Under the pieces are notes generated by a model. That model was given only the letters and a program-made list of their open reading frames with translations, did no database searches and was not told the origin of the DNA. From contig CAVQLG010000005.1 of assembly GCA_963713275.1 (NCBI GenBank), positions 62,001-126,000 of the forward strand: a stretch of 64,000 bases of DNA. The letters run 5' to 3'. Both the position numbers and the translations under genes were made by a program. Position 1 is the stretch's first letter. Every line of letters starts with the position of its first letter. Below are positions 35,382 through 43,654 of the stretch, piece by piece. This DNA comes from CAIWHR01 sp963713275 (lineage in GTDB: Bacteria; Pseudomonadota; Gammaproteobacteria; Burkholderiales; Casimicrobiaceae).

Positions 35382-36487
35382 AGCCGCTGGCGATCGTCCA
35401 CACCGAGAACTCCTGCGGCTGGGGAGGACAGGAGATCCGCATCCTCACCGAGGCCCGCGGCTTCCTCGACCGCGGCCATCGCGTGACCCTCATCGCGCCG
35501 GCCGAGGCCCCGATCGCGCCGGCCGCCGAGGCGATGGGGATTCCGGTCGAACGCCTGCCGATCACCCGCAAGCGGCTGCCGGGACTCGTCGCCCTGCGGC
35601 GCTGGCTCGCCCGGCACGCGCAGGAGATCGACGTCGTCAACACCCACAGCTCGACCGACAGCTGGCTCGCGGCGATCGCGTGCGCGACGCTGGAACGTCC
35701 GCCCCCGATCGTGCGCACGCGGCACGTCTCGACGACGGTGCGCAACACGCCGACCACGCGCTGGCTCTACGCGCGGGCCGCCGCCCACGTCGTGACCACC
35801 GGCGAAGCGCTGCGGGCGCAGCTTGCGCGCGACAACGCGGTGCCGCTCGAACGGATGACCTCGATTCCCACCGGCATCGACCTCGCCCGCTTCGTGCCGG
35901 GCGATGCCGTCGCCGCCCGCGCCGCCCTGGGATTGCCCCCGCGCCCGGCGTTGGGCATCGTGTCGACGCTGCGCAGCTGGAAAGGGCACCAGTACCTGTT
36001 CGACGCGCTCGCCGGTCACCGCGCCGCCTGGGCGGGCTGGCAGCTCGTCGTCGTGGGCGAGGGCCCCTACCGCGACCGGCTGGACGCGCATCTGCAGCGG
36101 CGCTCCATCGCCGCCGACGTGCGCTTCGTCGGCCAGCAGCGCGACGTCGTACCGTGGCTGCAGGCGCTCGACATCTTCACCCTCCCCTCGTACGGCGAGG
36201 AGGGCGTCCCGCAGGCCATCATGCAGGCGATGGCCTGCGCCCTTCCGGTCGTGTCGACGACCGTCGGCGCGATCGGCGAAGCGGTCGACGCCGGAGTGAC
36301 CGGCCTCATCGTGCCGCCACGCGACGCGGCCGCGCTTGCGGCGGCCCTCGCCCGGCTGCGCGACGACCCCGCGCTGCGCGCGCGGTTCGGGGCCGCGGGG
36401 CGGGCGCGGGCGCACGCGCGTTTCGGCGTCGACACGATGCTGGAGCGGATGGAGCAGGTCTTCCGCATGGTGCTGGAGCGGCGGTGA
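35378..36487 (+). CDS. Glycosyltransferase family 4
   Basis: The product has 369 residues with a GT-B fold. The N-terminus has ENSCGWGGQEIRILTEARGF near residue 9, the acceptor-side loop. VNTHSSTDSWLAAIA near residue 88 and GIVSTLRSWKGHQYLFDAL near residue 192 follow. The donor site is FTLPSYGEEGVPQAIMQAMACALPVV near residue 267, with the conserved Glu pair region. It belongs with the LPS core or surface-glycan enzymes by context; the sugar is not predictable. The ATG overlaps the previous stop by 4 bases (ATGA). Confidence 0.9.
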   Translation: MKPLAIVHTENSCGWGGQEIRILTEARGFLDRGHRVTLIAPAEAPIAPAAEAMGIPVERLPITRKRLPGLVALRRWLARHAQEIDVVNTHSSTDSWLAAIACATLERPPPIVRTRHVSTTVRNTPTTRWLYARAAAHVVTTGEALRAQLARDNAVPLERMTSIPTGIDLARFVPGDAVAARAALGLPPRPALGIVSTLRSWKGHQYLFDALAGHRAAWAGWQLVVVGEGPYRDRLDAHLQRRSIAADVRFVGQQRDVVPWLQALDIFTLPSYGEEGVPQAIMQAMACALPVVSTTVGAIGEAVDAGVTGLIVPPRDAAALAAALARLRDDPALRARFGAAGRARAHARFGVDTMLERMEQVFRMVLERR

Positions 36488-36557
36488 GCGCGCGCGCGAG
36501 CGCAGGGTCTGCCGGGGCGCATCGCATCGCGTTGCCGGGTGCGGCGCGGAGCCCCGC

Positions 36558-37709
36558 GTGAAGCTGCGTTCGCGCGCGTTCGCGCGACCCGTGGTGGTCG
36601 GACTGGCGCTCGCGCGCATGGCGGCCGACCTACCCGGGTGGCGGGGGCGCGCGCGCCCGACCAACCCCCGGCGCATCCTGGTCGCCCACCACCTGCTGCT
36701 CGGCGACACGCTGATGCTGACGCCGCTGCTCGCGAAGTGCCGCACGCTGTGGCCGCACGCCGACATCGTGATGACCTGTCCGGTGCCCTACGCCTGCCTG
36801 TACGCGACCGCGCCGTACGGCGTGCGCGCACTGCCCTACGACCCGGCGGATGCCTCGACGCTGGGCCCCCTGCGGCGCGAACGCGGCTTCGACCTCGCGC
36901 TCGTGCCCGGCGACAACCGCCTGCAGTGGCTCGCCCGCGCCCTCGAGGCGCGCTGGATCGTCGCCTTCGCCGGAGACCGGCCGGCCTGGAAGGACTGGCC
37001 GGGTGACGAGCTGCGCGCCTTCCCGGACGTGCCGATGGCCTGGGGCGACCTCTGCGCCCACCTGGTCGACGGCCCGGCGCCTGCGCCCTTCGTGCGCAGC
37101 GACTGGCCGCAGCCGCCGGTCGCGAGTTTTCGCGAGCCGCCGCGGCCCTACGTCGTGCTGCACGTGGGCGCGAGCTCGCCGCTCAAGCGCTGGCCCGCGC
37201 TGCGCTGGCGCCGGCTCGGCAACCGGCTGCGCGACGCGGGCTTCGCCGTCGCCCTGTCGGCGGGCCCGGGCGAGGCGGCGTTGCTCGACCCGATCGACCC
37301 GTCGGGCAACTGGACGCGCTACGCGGGCACGCTGTCGCTCGCGCAGCTCTGGCACCTTCTCGCCGACGCGGAACTGCTCGTCTGCCCCGACACGGGCGTC
37401 GCGCATCTCGCGCGCATCGTCGATGTTCCGGCGGTGGTGCTGTACGGCCCCGGCTCGGCATTGCTGTCCGGTGCCGGCGACTTCTGGCGCAAGAGCCCCT
37501 ACACCGCGCTGACCGTCGCCGACTTCCCGTGTCGCGACCAGCGCGTCGCGTTCCGGCGCGAAGTCGCATGGGTCCGCCGCTGCGGGCGCCTCCCCGGCCA
37601 CGCCGCGGGCCGTTGCCCGGAAGCGAGGTGCATGCTCGGCTTGAGCGACGACGCGGTGTGGGACGCGGTGCGCCTGCGCCTCGGCCTGCCCGAGCCCGAT
37701 GGGCGCTGA
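36558..37709 (+). CDS. GT9 family glycosyltransferase (heptosyltransferase-like)
   Basis: The product has 383 residues from GTG 36558; an ATG at residue 21 (MAADLPGW) is an alternative start. The GT9 acceptor motif is RILVAHHLLLGDTLMLTPLLAKC near residue 38. The donor site is seen in VVLHVGASSPLKRWPALRW near residue 196 and LLVCPDTGVAHLARIVDVPAVVLYG near residue 274. The C-terminus has Cys residues (PCRDQRVAFRREVAWVRRCGR) like related heptosyltransferases. It closes the leftmost LPS glycosyltransferase row, 70 bases after the preceding gene. Confidence 0.87.
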   Translation: MKLRSRAFARPVVVGLALARMAADLPGWRGRARPTNPRRILVAHHLLLGDTLMLTPLLAKCRTLWPHADIVMTCPVPYACLYATAPYGVRALPYDPADASTLGPLRRERGFDLALVPGDNRLQWLARALEARWIVAFAGDRPAWKDWPGDELRAFPDVPMAWGDLCAHLVDGPAPAPFVRSDWPQPPVASFREPPRPYVVLHVGASSPLKRWPALRWRRLGNRLRDAGFAVALSAGPGEAALLDPIDPSGNWTRYAGTLSLAQLWHLLADAELLVCPDTGVAHLARIVDVPAVVLYGPGSALLSGAGDFWRKSPYTALTVADFPCRDQRVAFRREVAWVRRCGRLPGHAAGRCPEARCMLGLSDDAVWDAVRLRLGLPEPDGR

Positions 37710-37754
37710 CACCCGCCGGACCGTCTGCCGGGGGTGGCCGCGATGACGATGGGC

Positions 37755-37760
37755 TATAAT
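37755..37760 (+). promoter_or_regulatory. Consensus -10 element upstream of methyltransferase gene
   Basis: A perfect TATAAT lies about 95 bases before the ATG at 37855, in the AT-richest patch of the region (GGGCTATAATCTCTTTCTAT). No good TTGACA-like -35 sits 16-18 bases upstream. It is a likely promoter for the methyltransferase and possibly the hydrolase genes that follow. Confidence 0.5.
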
Positions 37761-37854
37761 CTCTTTCTATTGCGGTCGCGCTCCCGCCCTCGATCGGCGA
37801 AGCGGCGCGCGCGCCGCAGCGCGCTGCCCGAACCGAAACTGCCAGCGGGACACC

Positions 37855-38469
37855 ATGGCGGACCTACCTCTGGGCATCCTTACGGCCACCGTGTGGACCT
37901 ACTGGTTCTGCGTAGGCTTCATGATCGCGCGCATCCGGCGCAAGTCCCGGAAGCTCGTCGGCCTCGTTCCCGAGCAGACGCTCGAGCGCTTCATGTGGGT
38001 CGTCTGGGTTCCGCTGGTCGCGCTCTGGGCGGCGCTGCCCTGGCTCGCCCAGCGCCATCCCGCCGGCCCGCTCGCCCTGCCCGAGTTCGCCCGCAGCCAT
38101 GCAGCGTTCTTCGTCGTGCGTCATGGCGCCGCGCTGCTCGCGGTCGTTTGCCTGGTGCAGACCATCCGCTGCTGGATCCGCATGGGCTCCGCCTGGCGAA
38201 TGGAGGTCTCGCGCGACAACACCACATTGATCACGGACGGCCTCTTCAAGCGCATCCGGCACCCGATCTACGCCTACTCGGTACTGCTGATGCTGTGCTC
38301 GGCGGTGATCCTGCCTTCGCTGCCGATGCTGGTGGTCGCGGCGGTGCACGTGCTGCTGATGAACATGAAGGCACGCAACGAGGAACGCCATCTGCTGCGA
38401 TCCCATGGCGAAGCCTACGCCCGGTACCTCGCGCGCACCGGCCGCTTCTTCCCGCGCCTGGGACGCTGA
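37855..38469 (+). CDS. Isoprenylcysteine methyltransferase-like membrane protein
   Basis: The product has 204 residues with four to five membrane segments. The PEMT/ICMT signature appears as TTLITDGLFKRIRHPIYAYSVLLML near residue 122, where the RHPxY motif binds SAM, and the C-terminal ARNEERHLLRSHGEAYARYLART carries the second conserved block (EE..L....G..Y..Y). Bacterial members methylate small lipophilic or polar substrates at the membrane; the substrate here is unknown. A second family member sits at 48920-49645, at the other end of the lipid island. Confidence 0.87.
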   Translation: MADLPLGILTATVWTYWFCVGFMIARIRRKSRKLVGLVPEQTLERFMWVVWVPLVALWAALPWLAQRHPAGPLALPEFARSHAAFFVVRHGAALLAVVCLVQTIRCWIRMGSAWRMEVSRDNTTLITDGLFKRIRHPIYAYSVLLMLCSAVILPSLPMLVVAAVHVLLMNMKARNEERHLLRSHGEAYARYLARTGRFFPRLGR

Positions 38470-38538
38470 TGCGCCGCTTCCCGGACGAGCGCGCCGACGT
38501 GCAGCGCCTCTCAACCCGCGGCGTCGCTGCCCGGCGTC

Positions 38539-39684
38539 GTGCGGAGGTTGGCACGCAGTTTCCACACGGCCTCCGCGCGGCGCGTCCGCTTGGGTGAGAC
38601 CTCGGTCTGCGCAGTGTCCCCGCTGACGAAGCGCCGCGCGAGCCGCGACCGGCCCGGGGGCCGGAAGGCGAGCGGCCCGGACCTCGGGCGCCGCGCAGCC
38701 TGCGTGACGATCGCCGCCGGGCTCGCCGGTGGCATCGGCCTGCGCGCGCGAACCGCCGGCGCGCAGCCCGCCCTCGTGCCTGCGCCCGCGCCCCCGCCCG
38801 GGATCGCGGCCCGCCTCGGGCGCCTCGACCCGGAGCGCATCGGAGCGGACGACGTGCGCGAGGTGCTGGCGCAGGTTCCGGCCCCGCGCATCATCGCGCT
38901 CCAGGGGAGCGTGACGCTGGTGACGATGGAGCCCTTCGCCGAGTTCCTGATGGCCATGGGCTACCCCGCGCACCAGCTCGCCCATCCGCGCGACGGCGCG
39001 CTGTCCAACGGTTCCTTCGGCAGCAGCGAGGCACTCGCCGGCACGCTCGCCTGGCACTACGAACGCGAGGGGATCGTCCCGCTGCTCATCGGGCACAGCC
39101 AGGGCGGGATGCTGGCGATCCGCACCCTGCACGAACTCGCGGGGGCGTTCAATGACCCGTTGCCGGTGTGGGATCCGGTACGGGATGCGCCACAGCCGCG
39201 CACGACGATCGTCGACCCGCGCACCGGTCGCGAGCGCCCGGTGCTGGGGCTCACCGTGCCCTGGGCCAGCGCCATCGCCACCGGCAAGCTGCCGCGACTC
39301 ATGCTGGGCCAGTGGGCGATGCTCAGCCGCCTGACGCAGATCCCCGACACGGTGGGCGAGTTCACCGGCTTCGCGATGGAATGGGACCCGATCGCCGGCA
39401 ACTTCGGCAGCATCGCGCCGTATGTCGCGACCGGTTGCGCCAGGGTCCGCAACGTCGTCCTGCCGGCGGACTACCAGCACGTGCTGCTGCCGCTCGCCGC
39501 GGGACTCGCGCGCGAACCGGCCACGCGGTCGTGGATCGACGCGTACGTGCCGGGGACCGACGCTGCGCTCCCGCAGGGCGTCGACACCCGCAACCTCGTC
39601 CACGCGGCGGACATCTGGCACAGCGTCAAGAAGCACTGGTGCCGCGAAGCCGGACGGCTGCTGGAGGCGACCGCGTCGCTATGA
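38539..39684 (+). CDS. Alpha/beta-hydrolase-like exported protein, paralogue A
   Basis: The product has 381 residues from GTG 38539; GTG 38614 is an alternative start. A Tat-like leader is possible: GRRAACVTIAAGLAGG near residue 59, ending in TAGAQPA. The body has a lipase-type nucleophile elbow GHSQGG in VPLLIGHSQGGMLAIRTLHELAG near residue 184, preceded by FAEFLMAMGYP. It is clearly paralogous to the gene at 40964-42031 (shared LDPERI.A.DVRE.LA, ESFAEFL-type block, HAADIWHSVKKHW near the C-terminus). The oxyanion region is QGS here but HGG in the paralogue. Both flank and overlap an acyltransferase-like gene. The role is unproven. Confidence 0.8.
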   Translation: MRRLARSFHTASARRVRLGETSVCAVSPLTKRRASRDRPGGRKASGPDLGRRAACVTIAAGLAGGIGLRARTAGAQPALVPAPAPPPGIAARLGRLDPERIGADDVREVLAQVPAPRIIALQGSVTLVTMEPFAEFLMAMGYPAHQLAHPRDGALSNGSFGSSEALAGTLAWHYEREGIVPLLIGHSQGGMLAIRTLHELAGAFNDPLPVWDPVRDAPQPRTTIVDPRTGRERPVLGLTVPWASAIATGKLPRLMLGQWAMLSRLTQIPDTVGEFTGFAMEWDPIAGNFGSIAPYVATGCARVRNVVLPADYQHVLLPLAAGLAREPATRSWIDAYVPGTDAALPQGVDTRNLVHAADIWHSVKKHWCREAGRLLEATASL

Positions 39685-40967
39685 GAGGGCGGCTCAATCT
39701 CTTCCAGCGGACGATGCTGCGCTGGCGCACGCTGCATCCCTACAACGCGGTCCACGTGCTGCGATTCGACGCTGCGCTGGACGTCGATCGCCTGCGCGCC
39801 GCGATTCACCGCACGCTGGAAGGCGAGGGGCTGACCGGCCTCGCCCTCGACGCCGCGCGCGGGCGCTACGAGTACCGTGGCGGCCCGGCGACCGTGGCGC
39901 TCGAAGTGCTGCCCGCCGGCGCCGATCCGATACACACGGCCGCCGAGATGATCGAACGCGAACTCAACGCGCGGTATCCCGACGCCGGCGTGCTGAACCC
40001 GTTCCGCTTCTTCGCGATCGACGCCGGCGACGCGTTCCTGTTCGGGCTCGCCTACGACCACTTCATCGCCGGCGGCGATTCGATCGTCGTGCTGATGCGC
40101 GACCTGTACGCGGCCTACACCGCCCCGGCGGACTTCGTGCCACGGCGTCTCGACCTCTACCCGAGCGCCTACGGCCGCCTGCTCGCGCGCCACGCCCTGC
40201 GCTTCCTGACCGGGCTGCCCGGCCTCGCCGAGGTCATACGCAGCTGCCGCAACACCGCCCGGCCGCGTTATCGCGCGGGGGTAGCGCCCAGCAACGCCTT
40301 CCTGTTGCGCACGGTCGACGCAGCGACGCTCACGCAGGCGCTGGCCACCACCAAGCGCTGGCGGATCACGCTCAACGACCTCCTGCTCGCGCTGCTGCTC
40401 CAGGCGATGGCGCCGCTGGCCGGCGAGCGCCGCAGCGGCCGCCGGCGGGAGATGGCGGCGGCGTCGATCATCAACCTGCGCGGCGACTACCAGCCGCCGG
40501 CGACCGCCGTGTTCGGCCAGTTCCTGAGCTCGTTCCGCGTCACCCACCCGATGCCGGCGGGACAGGAGCTCGCCCCCCTCGCCCGCGCCGTCCGGTCCCA
40601 GACGCAGCGCACCAAAGAGCGCAAGCTCTACCTGCAGACCCTGGTCGGCATCGCCGGCAGCGCGCTCGCATGGCGGCACATGTCGCCCGCGACGAGGGCG
40701 GGCTTCCACGCCAAGAACTACCCGGTCTGGGGCGGCGTGACGCTGCTCAACGTCGACGCGCTGTGGCGCGAAGCGGGCGGCGGGGCGCTACCGGACTACT
40801 TCCGCGGAGTGCCCACCGGACCCATGGCCCCGCTGGTTGTTGCGGCGAGCACCGTCAACGGGGCGCTGCACCTCGGGTTTTCATGGCGGGTGGCTGCATT
40901 CGATCGCGAGACTGTGGATAATGTCGCGGCCCGCATTCTGGCGGGTTTTCGTTCCTTGACCGCATGA
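39681..40967 (+). CDS. Condensation-domain-fold acyltransferase-like protein
   Basis: The product has 428 residues. The overall pattern resembles the two-lobed CoA-dependent acyltransferase/condensation superfamily: an N-terminal FQRTMLRWRTLHPYNAVHVLRF, then AYDHFIAGGDSIVVLMRDLYAAY near residue 124 in the position of the HHxxxDG motif, here reading DHFIAGGDS with one His. Further on are TLNDLLLALLLQAM-like text near residue 230, NLRGDYQPP and a C-terminal FRGVPTGPMAPLVV. It lacks a carrier domain. It overlaps both hydrolase paralogues by 4 bases (ATGA on each side), so the three act as a unit. An ester- or amide-forming step on a lipid is the likely role. Confidence 0.75.
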   Translation: MRGRLNLFQRTMLRWRTLHPYNAVHVLRFDAALDVDRLRAAIHRTLEGEGLTGLALDAARGRYEYRGGPATVALEVLPAGADPIHTAAEMIERELNARYPDAGVLNPFRFFAIDAGDAFLFGLAYDHFIAGGDSIVVLMRDLYAAYTAPADFVPRRLDLYPSAYGRLLARHALRFLTGLPGLAEVIRSCRNTARPRYRAGVAPSNAFLLRTVDAATLTQALATTKRWRITLNDLLLALLLQAMAPLAGERRSGRRREMAAASIINLRGDYQPPATAVFGQFLSSFRVTHPMPAGQELAPLARAVRSQTQRTKERKLYLQTLVGIAGSALAWRHMSPATRAGFHAKNYPVWGGVTLLNVDALWREAGGGALPDYFRGVPTGPMAPLVVAASTVNGALHLGFSWRVAAFDRETVDNVAARILAGFRSLTA

Positions 40968-42031
40968 GACCACGCGCCAGCCTGCCCCTCGCTGCCCTGC
41001 TGCTCGGATCTGCGCTGCTCCTCGCGGGCTGCGCCGCCGCGCCCGAGCGCGGCCCCGGGCCCGGCCCCGCCGCCGTCGAAACACCGCGCCCCGCACCGAA
41101 GCTCGCCACCGACCGGGCGCTGGGGGATCGGATCCTGGCCCTCGACCCGGAGAGGATTTCCGCGCAGGACGTGCGCGAGACGCTTGCCCGGGGCCCGGTG
41201 CCGCGCGTCATGCTGCTGCACGGCGGCGTGTACGGAGTCCACCTGCTGATGGAGTCCTTCGCCGAGTTCCTCGCCGCCATGGGCTACCCGCTGGAGCGCA
41301 TCCGCGACGCGGGCAACGGGGAGTTGTCGTACAGCCCCTACGACAGCGCGGCGCGCCAGGCCGGCCTGCTCGCCTGGTACTACGAGCAGGAGGGCGTGCG
41401 CGCGATGCTGGTCGGGCACAGCCAGGGGGGCATCCAGACGGTCAAGATCCTGCACGAGCTGGCGGGGACGTACGGCGACGTCCACGTCGTCAACCCGGTG
41501 ACCCGCGCACGGGAGGAGAGGACGACGATCGTCGACCCCCTCACCGGCCAGGTGCGGCCGGTCGTCGGCCTGTCGGTGGCCTACGCGTCGGTCGTCGGCA
41601 CCGGCGGCTGGTCGCTCGCGCTGCCCATGCATTGGAGCGTCATTCCGCATGCGCGGACGATCCCCGACAGCATCGACGAGTTCACGAGCTACCGGATCGG
41701 CGTGGATTTCTTCGCCTGGGACATCCCCGGCCTCGAGAGCTGGAAGACGTTCCAGGCCAACGGCCAGGCGCGCATCCGCCACGTGACGCTGCCGGCGAGC
41801 TATTCGCACGTGTTCGTGCCCGGCACCGCGCACCTCGCCGAGGAGGCGGCGATGCGCGAGTGGATCGACGCCTTCGACCCGCGGGTCGAGGCGAACTGGA
41901 CGCCGCCCGCCGAGTTCGACCGCAGCAGCGTGCTGTGGGCGGCCGACGTCTGGCACAGCATCAAGAAGCACTGGGCGCTGGAGGCGCAGCGGTGGGTACG
42001 CGCCCGGCGCAAGAGTGCAGCAATGCCCTGA
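40964..42031 (+). CDS. Alpha/beta-hydrolase-like lipoprotein, paralogue B
   Basis: The product has 355 residues. The N-terminus is a lipoprotein signal (RPRASLPLAALLLGSALLLAGC), so the mature protein starts at Cys 23 and should be membrane-anchored in the envelope. The body has LLHGGVYGVHLLMESFAEFL near residue 85 and the nucleophile elbow LVGHSQGGIQTVKILHELAG near residue 148. It is paralogous to 38539-39684 along the whole length, including WAADVWHSIKKHWALEAQ near the C-terminus. The likely activity is hydrolase or transferase on a lipid ester outside the cytosol. It overlaps the acyltransferase-like gene by 4 bases. Confidence 0.82.
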   Translation: MRPRASLPLAALLLGSALLLAGCAAAPERGPGPGPAAVETPRPAPKLATDRALGDRILALDPERISAQDVRETLARGPVPRVMLLHGGVYGVHLLMESFAEFLAAMGYPLERIRDAGNGELSYSPYDSAARQAGLLAWYYEQEGVRAMLVGHSQGGIQTVKILHELAGTYGDVHVVNPVTRAREERTTIVDPLTGQVRPVVGLSVAYASVVGTGGWSLALPMHWSVIPHARTIPDSIDEFTSYRIGVDFFAWDIPGLESWKTFQANGQARIRHVTLPASYSHVFVPGTAHLAEEAAMREWIDAFDPRVEANWTPPAEFDRSSVLWAADVWHSIKKHWALEAQRWVRARRKSAAMP

Positions 42032-42041
42032 CCGGACAGGG

Positions 42042-42047
42042 TAAAAT
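42042..42047 (+). promoter_or_regulatory. Putative -10 element for the acyl-synthesis operon
   Basis: TAAAAT in GGGTAAAATACCC lies about 88 bases before the SDR start at 42135 and 11 bases after the previous stop. The hexamer sits inside a small palindrome (GGGTA..TACCC). This would allow independent transcription of the reductase-to-acyltransferase genes. Confidence 0.4.
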
Positions 42048-42134
42048 ACCCGTCCGTCGCGCCGACCCGCGCTTCCCGCGGGCGGTGGGCCATCCCCCCT
42101 TCCCCCAACGCGAGCACCGGAGCGCACTCCCATC

Positions 42135-42890
42135 ATGTCGGGCGCATTGGCTGGCAAGGTCGCCCTGGTGACGGGCGCGGCTCGCGGCATCGGCCGCGCG
42201 ATCGCGACGAAGCTCGCCGCCGCCGGCTGCGACGTCGCCGTCAACTACTACAACAGCGCCGAGGACGCCGAGGCCCTGGTGCGCGAGATCCGTGCCCAGG
42301 GGCCGCGGGCGGTCGCCATCCAGGGCAGCGTCGGCATTCCCGACAGCGTCGACGAGATCTTCGCCGAACTGCGCCGGCACTTCGACCGGCTCGACATCGT
42401 CGTCAGCAACGCCGCCTCGGGCGTGCTCAAGCCGACGCTCGAGATGGGGCTCAAGCACTGGCGCTGGTGCCTCGAGACCAACGCGCTGGCGCTCAACCTG
42501 CTCGCCCAGCGCGCGTTGCCGCTGATGCAAAGTGGCGGGCGCCTCATCGCCATGTCGAGCCTCGGCGCGCAGCGCGCGATGCCGGGCTACGGTTTCGTCG
42601 GCGCCTCGAAAGCGGCGCTGGAGGCGCTCGCCCGGGCGCTGGCGCAGGAGCTCGGGCCGCGCGGCATCCGCGTCAACGTGGTGAGCGCAGGCGTCGTCGA
42701 CACCGACGCGCTCGCCTATTTCCCGAACCGCGACGAGCTGCTCGCGGATTTCGCGCGACGCGCGCCCGCCGGACCGGTTCTCACGCCACGGGACGTCGCC
42801 GGCGCGGTCTATCTCCTGTGCCTGCCGGAAGCCGCCATGATCAACGGCCACACGCTGGTCGTCGACGGCGGTTTCGCGATCTCCGGATGA
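42135..42890 (+). CDS. fabL: SDR enoyl-ACP reductase, FabL-like
   Basis: The product has 251 residues. It has the short-chain dehydrogenase fold with cofactor motif TGAARGIGRA near residue 14. It matches FabL-type enoyl-ACP reductase (NADPH) better than FabG in several places I recall from Bacillus FabL: SNAASGVLKPTLEM followed by HWRW near residue 91, MSSLGAQRAMPGYGFVGASKAALEAL near residue 138, and VSAGVVDTDALAYFPNRDELL near residue 180. FabL would perform the last reduction of each elongation cycle, giving saturated acyl chains. It heads the acyl-synthesis operon and overlaps the following FabG-like gene by 4 bases (ATGA). Confidence 0.78.
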   Translation: MSGALAGKVALVTGAARGIGRAIATKLAAAGCDVAVNYYNSAEDAEALVREIRAQGPRAVAIQGSVGIPDSVDEIFAELRRHFDRLDIVVSNAASGVLKPTLEMGLKHWRWCLETNALALNLLAQRALPLMQSGGRLIAMSSLGAQRAMPGYGFVGASKAALEALARALAQELGPRGIRVNVVSAGVVDTDALAYFPNRDELLADFARRAPAGPVLTPRDVAGAVYLLCLPEAAMINGHTLVVDGGFAISG

Positions 42891-43654
42891 GCGTCGTCCT
42901 CCCCGACGCCGGCATCGCCGGCAGGGTCACGCTCGTCACCGGCGGCAGCCGCGGCATCGGGCGCGCGATCGTCCTGCTCCTGGCCGGACAGGGCGCCGAC
43001 GTCACATTCTTCTACCAGTCGAACGCCGCGGCCGCGGACGAGGTCGTGGCGGCCGGATCCGCCGCAGGCGGGAAGATCCGCGCGGCGCAGGTCGACATCC
43101 GCGACGCGGCCGCCTGCGCGGCGGCGGTCGAGGCCTTGATCGAGCGCTGCGGGCGGATCGACATCCTGGTCAACAACGCCGGCACGATCCGGGACAATCC
43201 GCTGCTCGCGTTCGACGACGCCGACGTCGACGCCGTCATCGACACCAACGTCAAGGGCGTCTTCCACGTCACCCGCGCCGTCGCACCGCACATGGTGAGC
43301 AGGCGGTCGGGACGCATCGTCAACCTGTCGTCGGTGTCCGCCGCCAAGGGCGGGCGCGGCCAGACCAACTACGCCGCGAGCAAGGGGGCGATCGAAGCAT
43401 TCACGCGGTCGCTGGCCGTCGAGCTCGCGCCGCGCCGGATCACGGTCAACGCCGTCGCGCCGGGCGTGATCGAGACCGAGATGTCGCAGGAGCTGCGCGA
43501 GCTCGCCGGCGACGAAGTCAAGGCGAAGATCCTCCTGCGGCGCTACGGCAAGCCCGAGGAAGTCGCCTACGCGGTGTGGTTCCTGGTGTCGAGTTACGCG
43601 GAATACGTGACAGGGCAGGTCTTCAGTATCGATGGCGGCTTCAAAATGGAGTAA
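42887..43654 (+). CDS. fabG: 3-oxoacyl-ACP reductase, FabG-like SDR
   Basis: The product has 255 residues. The cofactor motif is VTGGSRGIGRAI near residue 17 and NNAGTIRDNPLLAFDD is near residue 96, the FabG-type text. The catalytic Ser is in IVNLSSVSAAKG near residue 145 and Tyr-Lys is in TNYAASKGAIEAF near residue 159. The C-terminus is YVTGQVFSIDGGFKME. It would reduce the 3-ketoacyl-ACP made by the ketosynthase. It is coupled to the FabL-like gene upstream (ATGA) and the ACP gene downstream (TAATG). Confidence 0.88.
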   Translation: MSVVLPDAGIAGRVTLVTGGSRGIGRAIVLLLAGQGADVTFFYQSNAAAADEVVAAGSAAGGKIRAAQVDIRDAAACAAAVEALIERCGRIDILVNNAGTIRDNPLLAFDDADVDAVIDTNVKGVFHVTRAVAPHMVSRRSGRIVNLSSVSAAKGGRGQTNYAASKGAIEAFTRSLAVELAPRRITVNAVAPGVIETEMSQELRELAGDEVKAKILLRRYGKPEEVAYAVWFLVSSYAEYVTGQVFSIDGGFKME

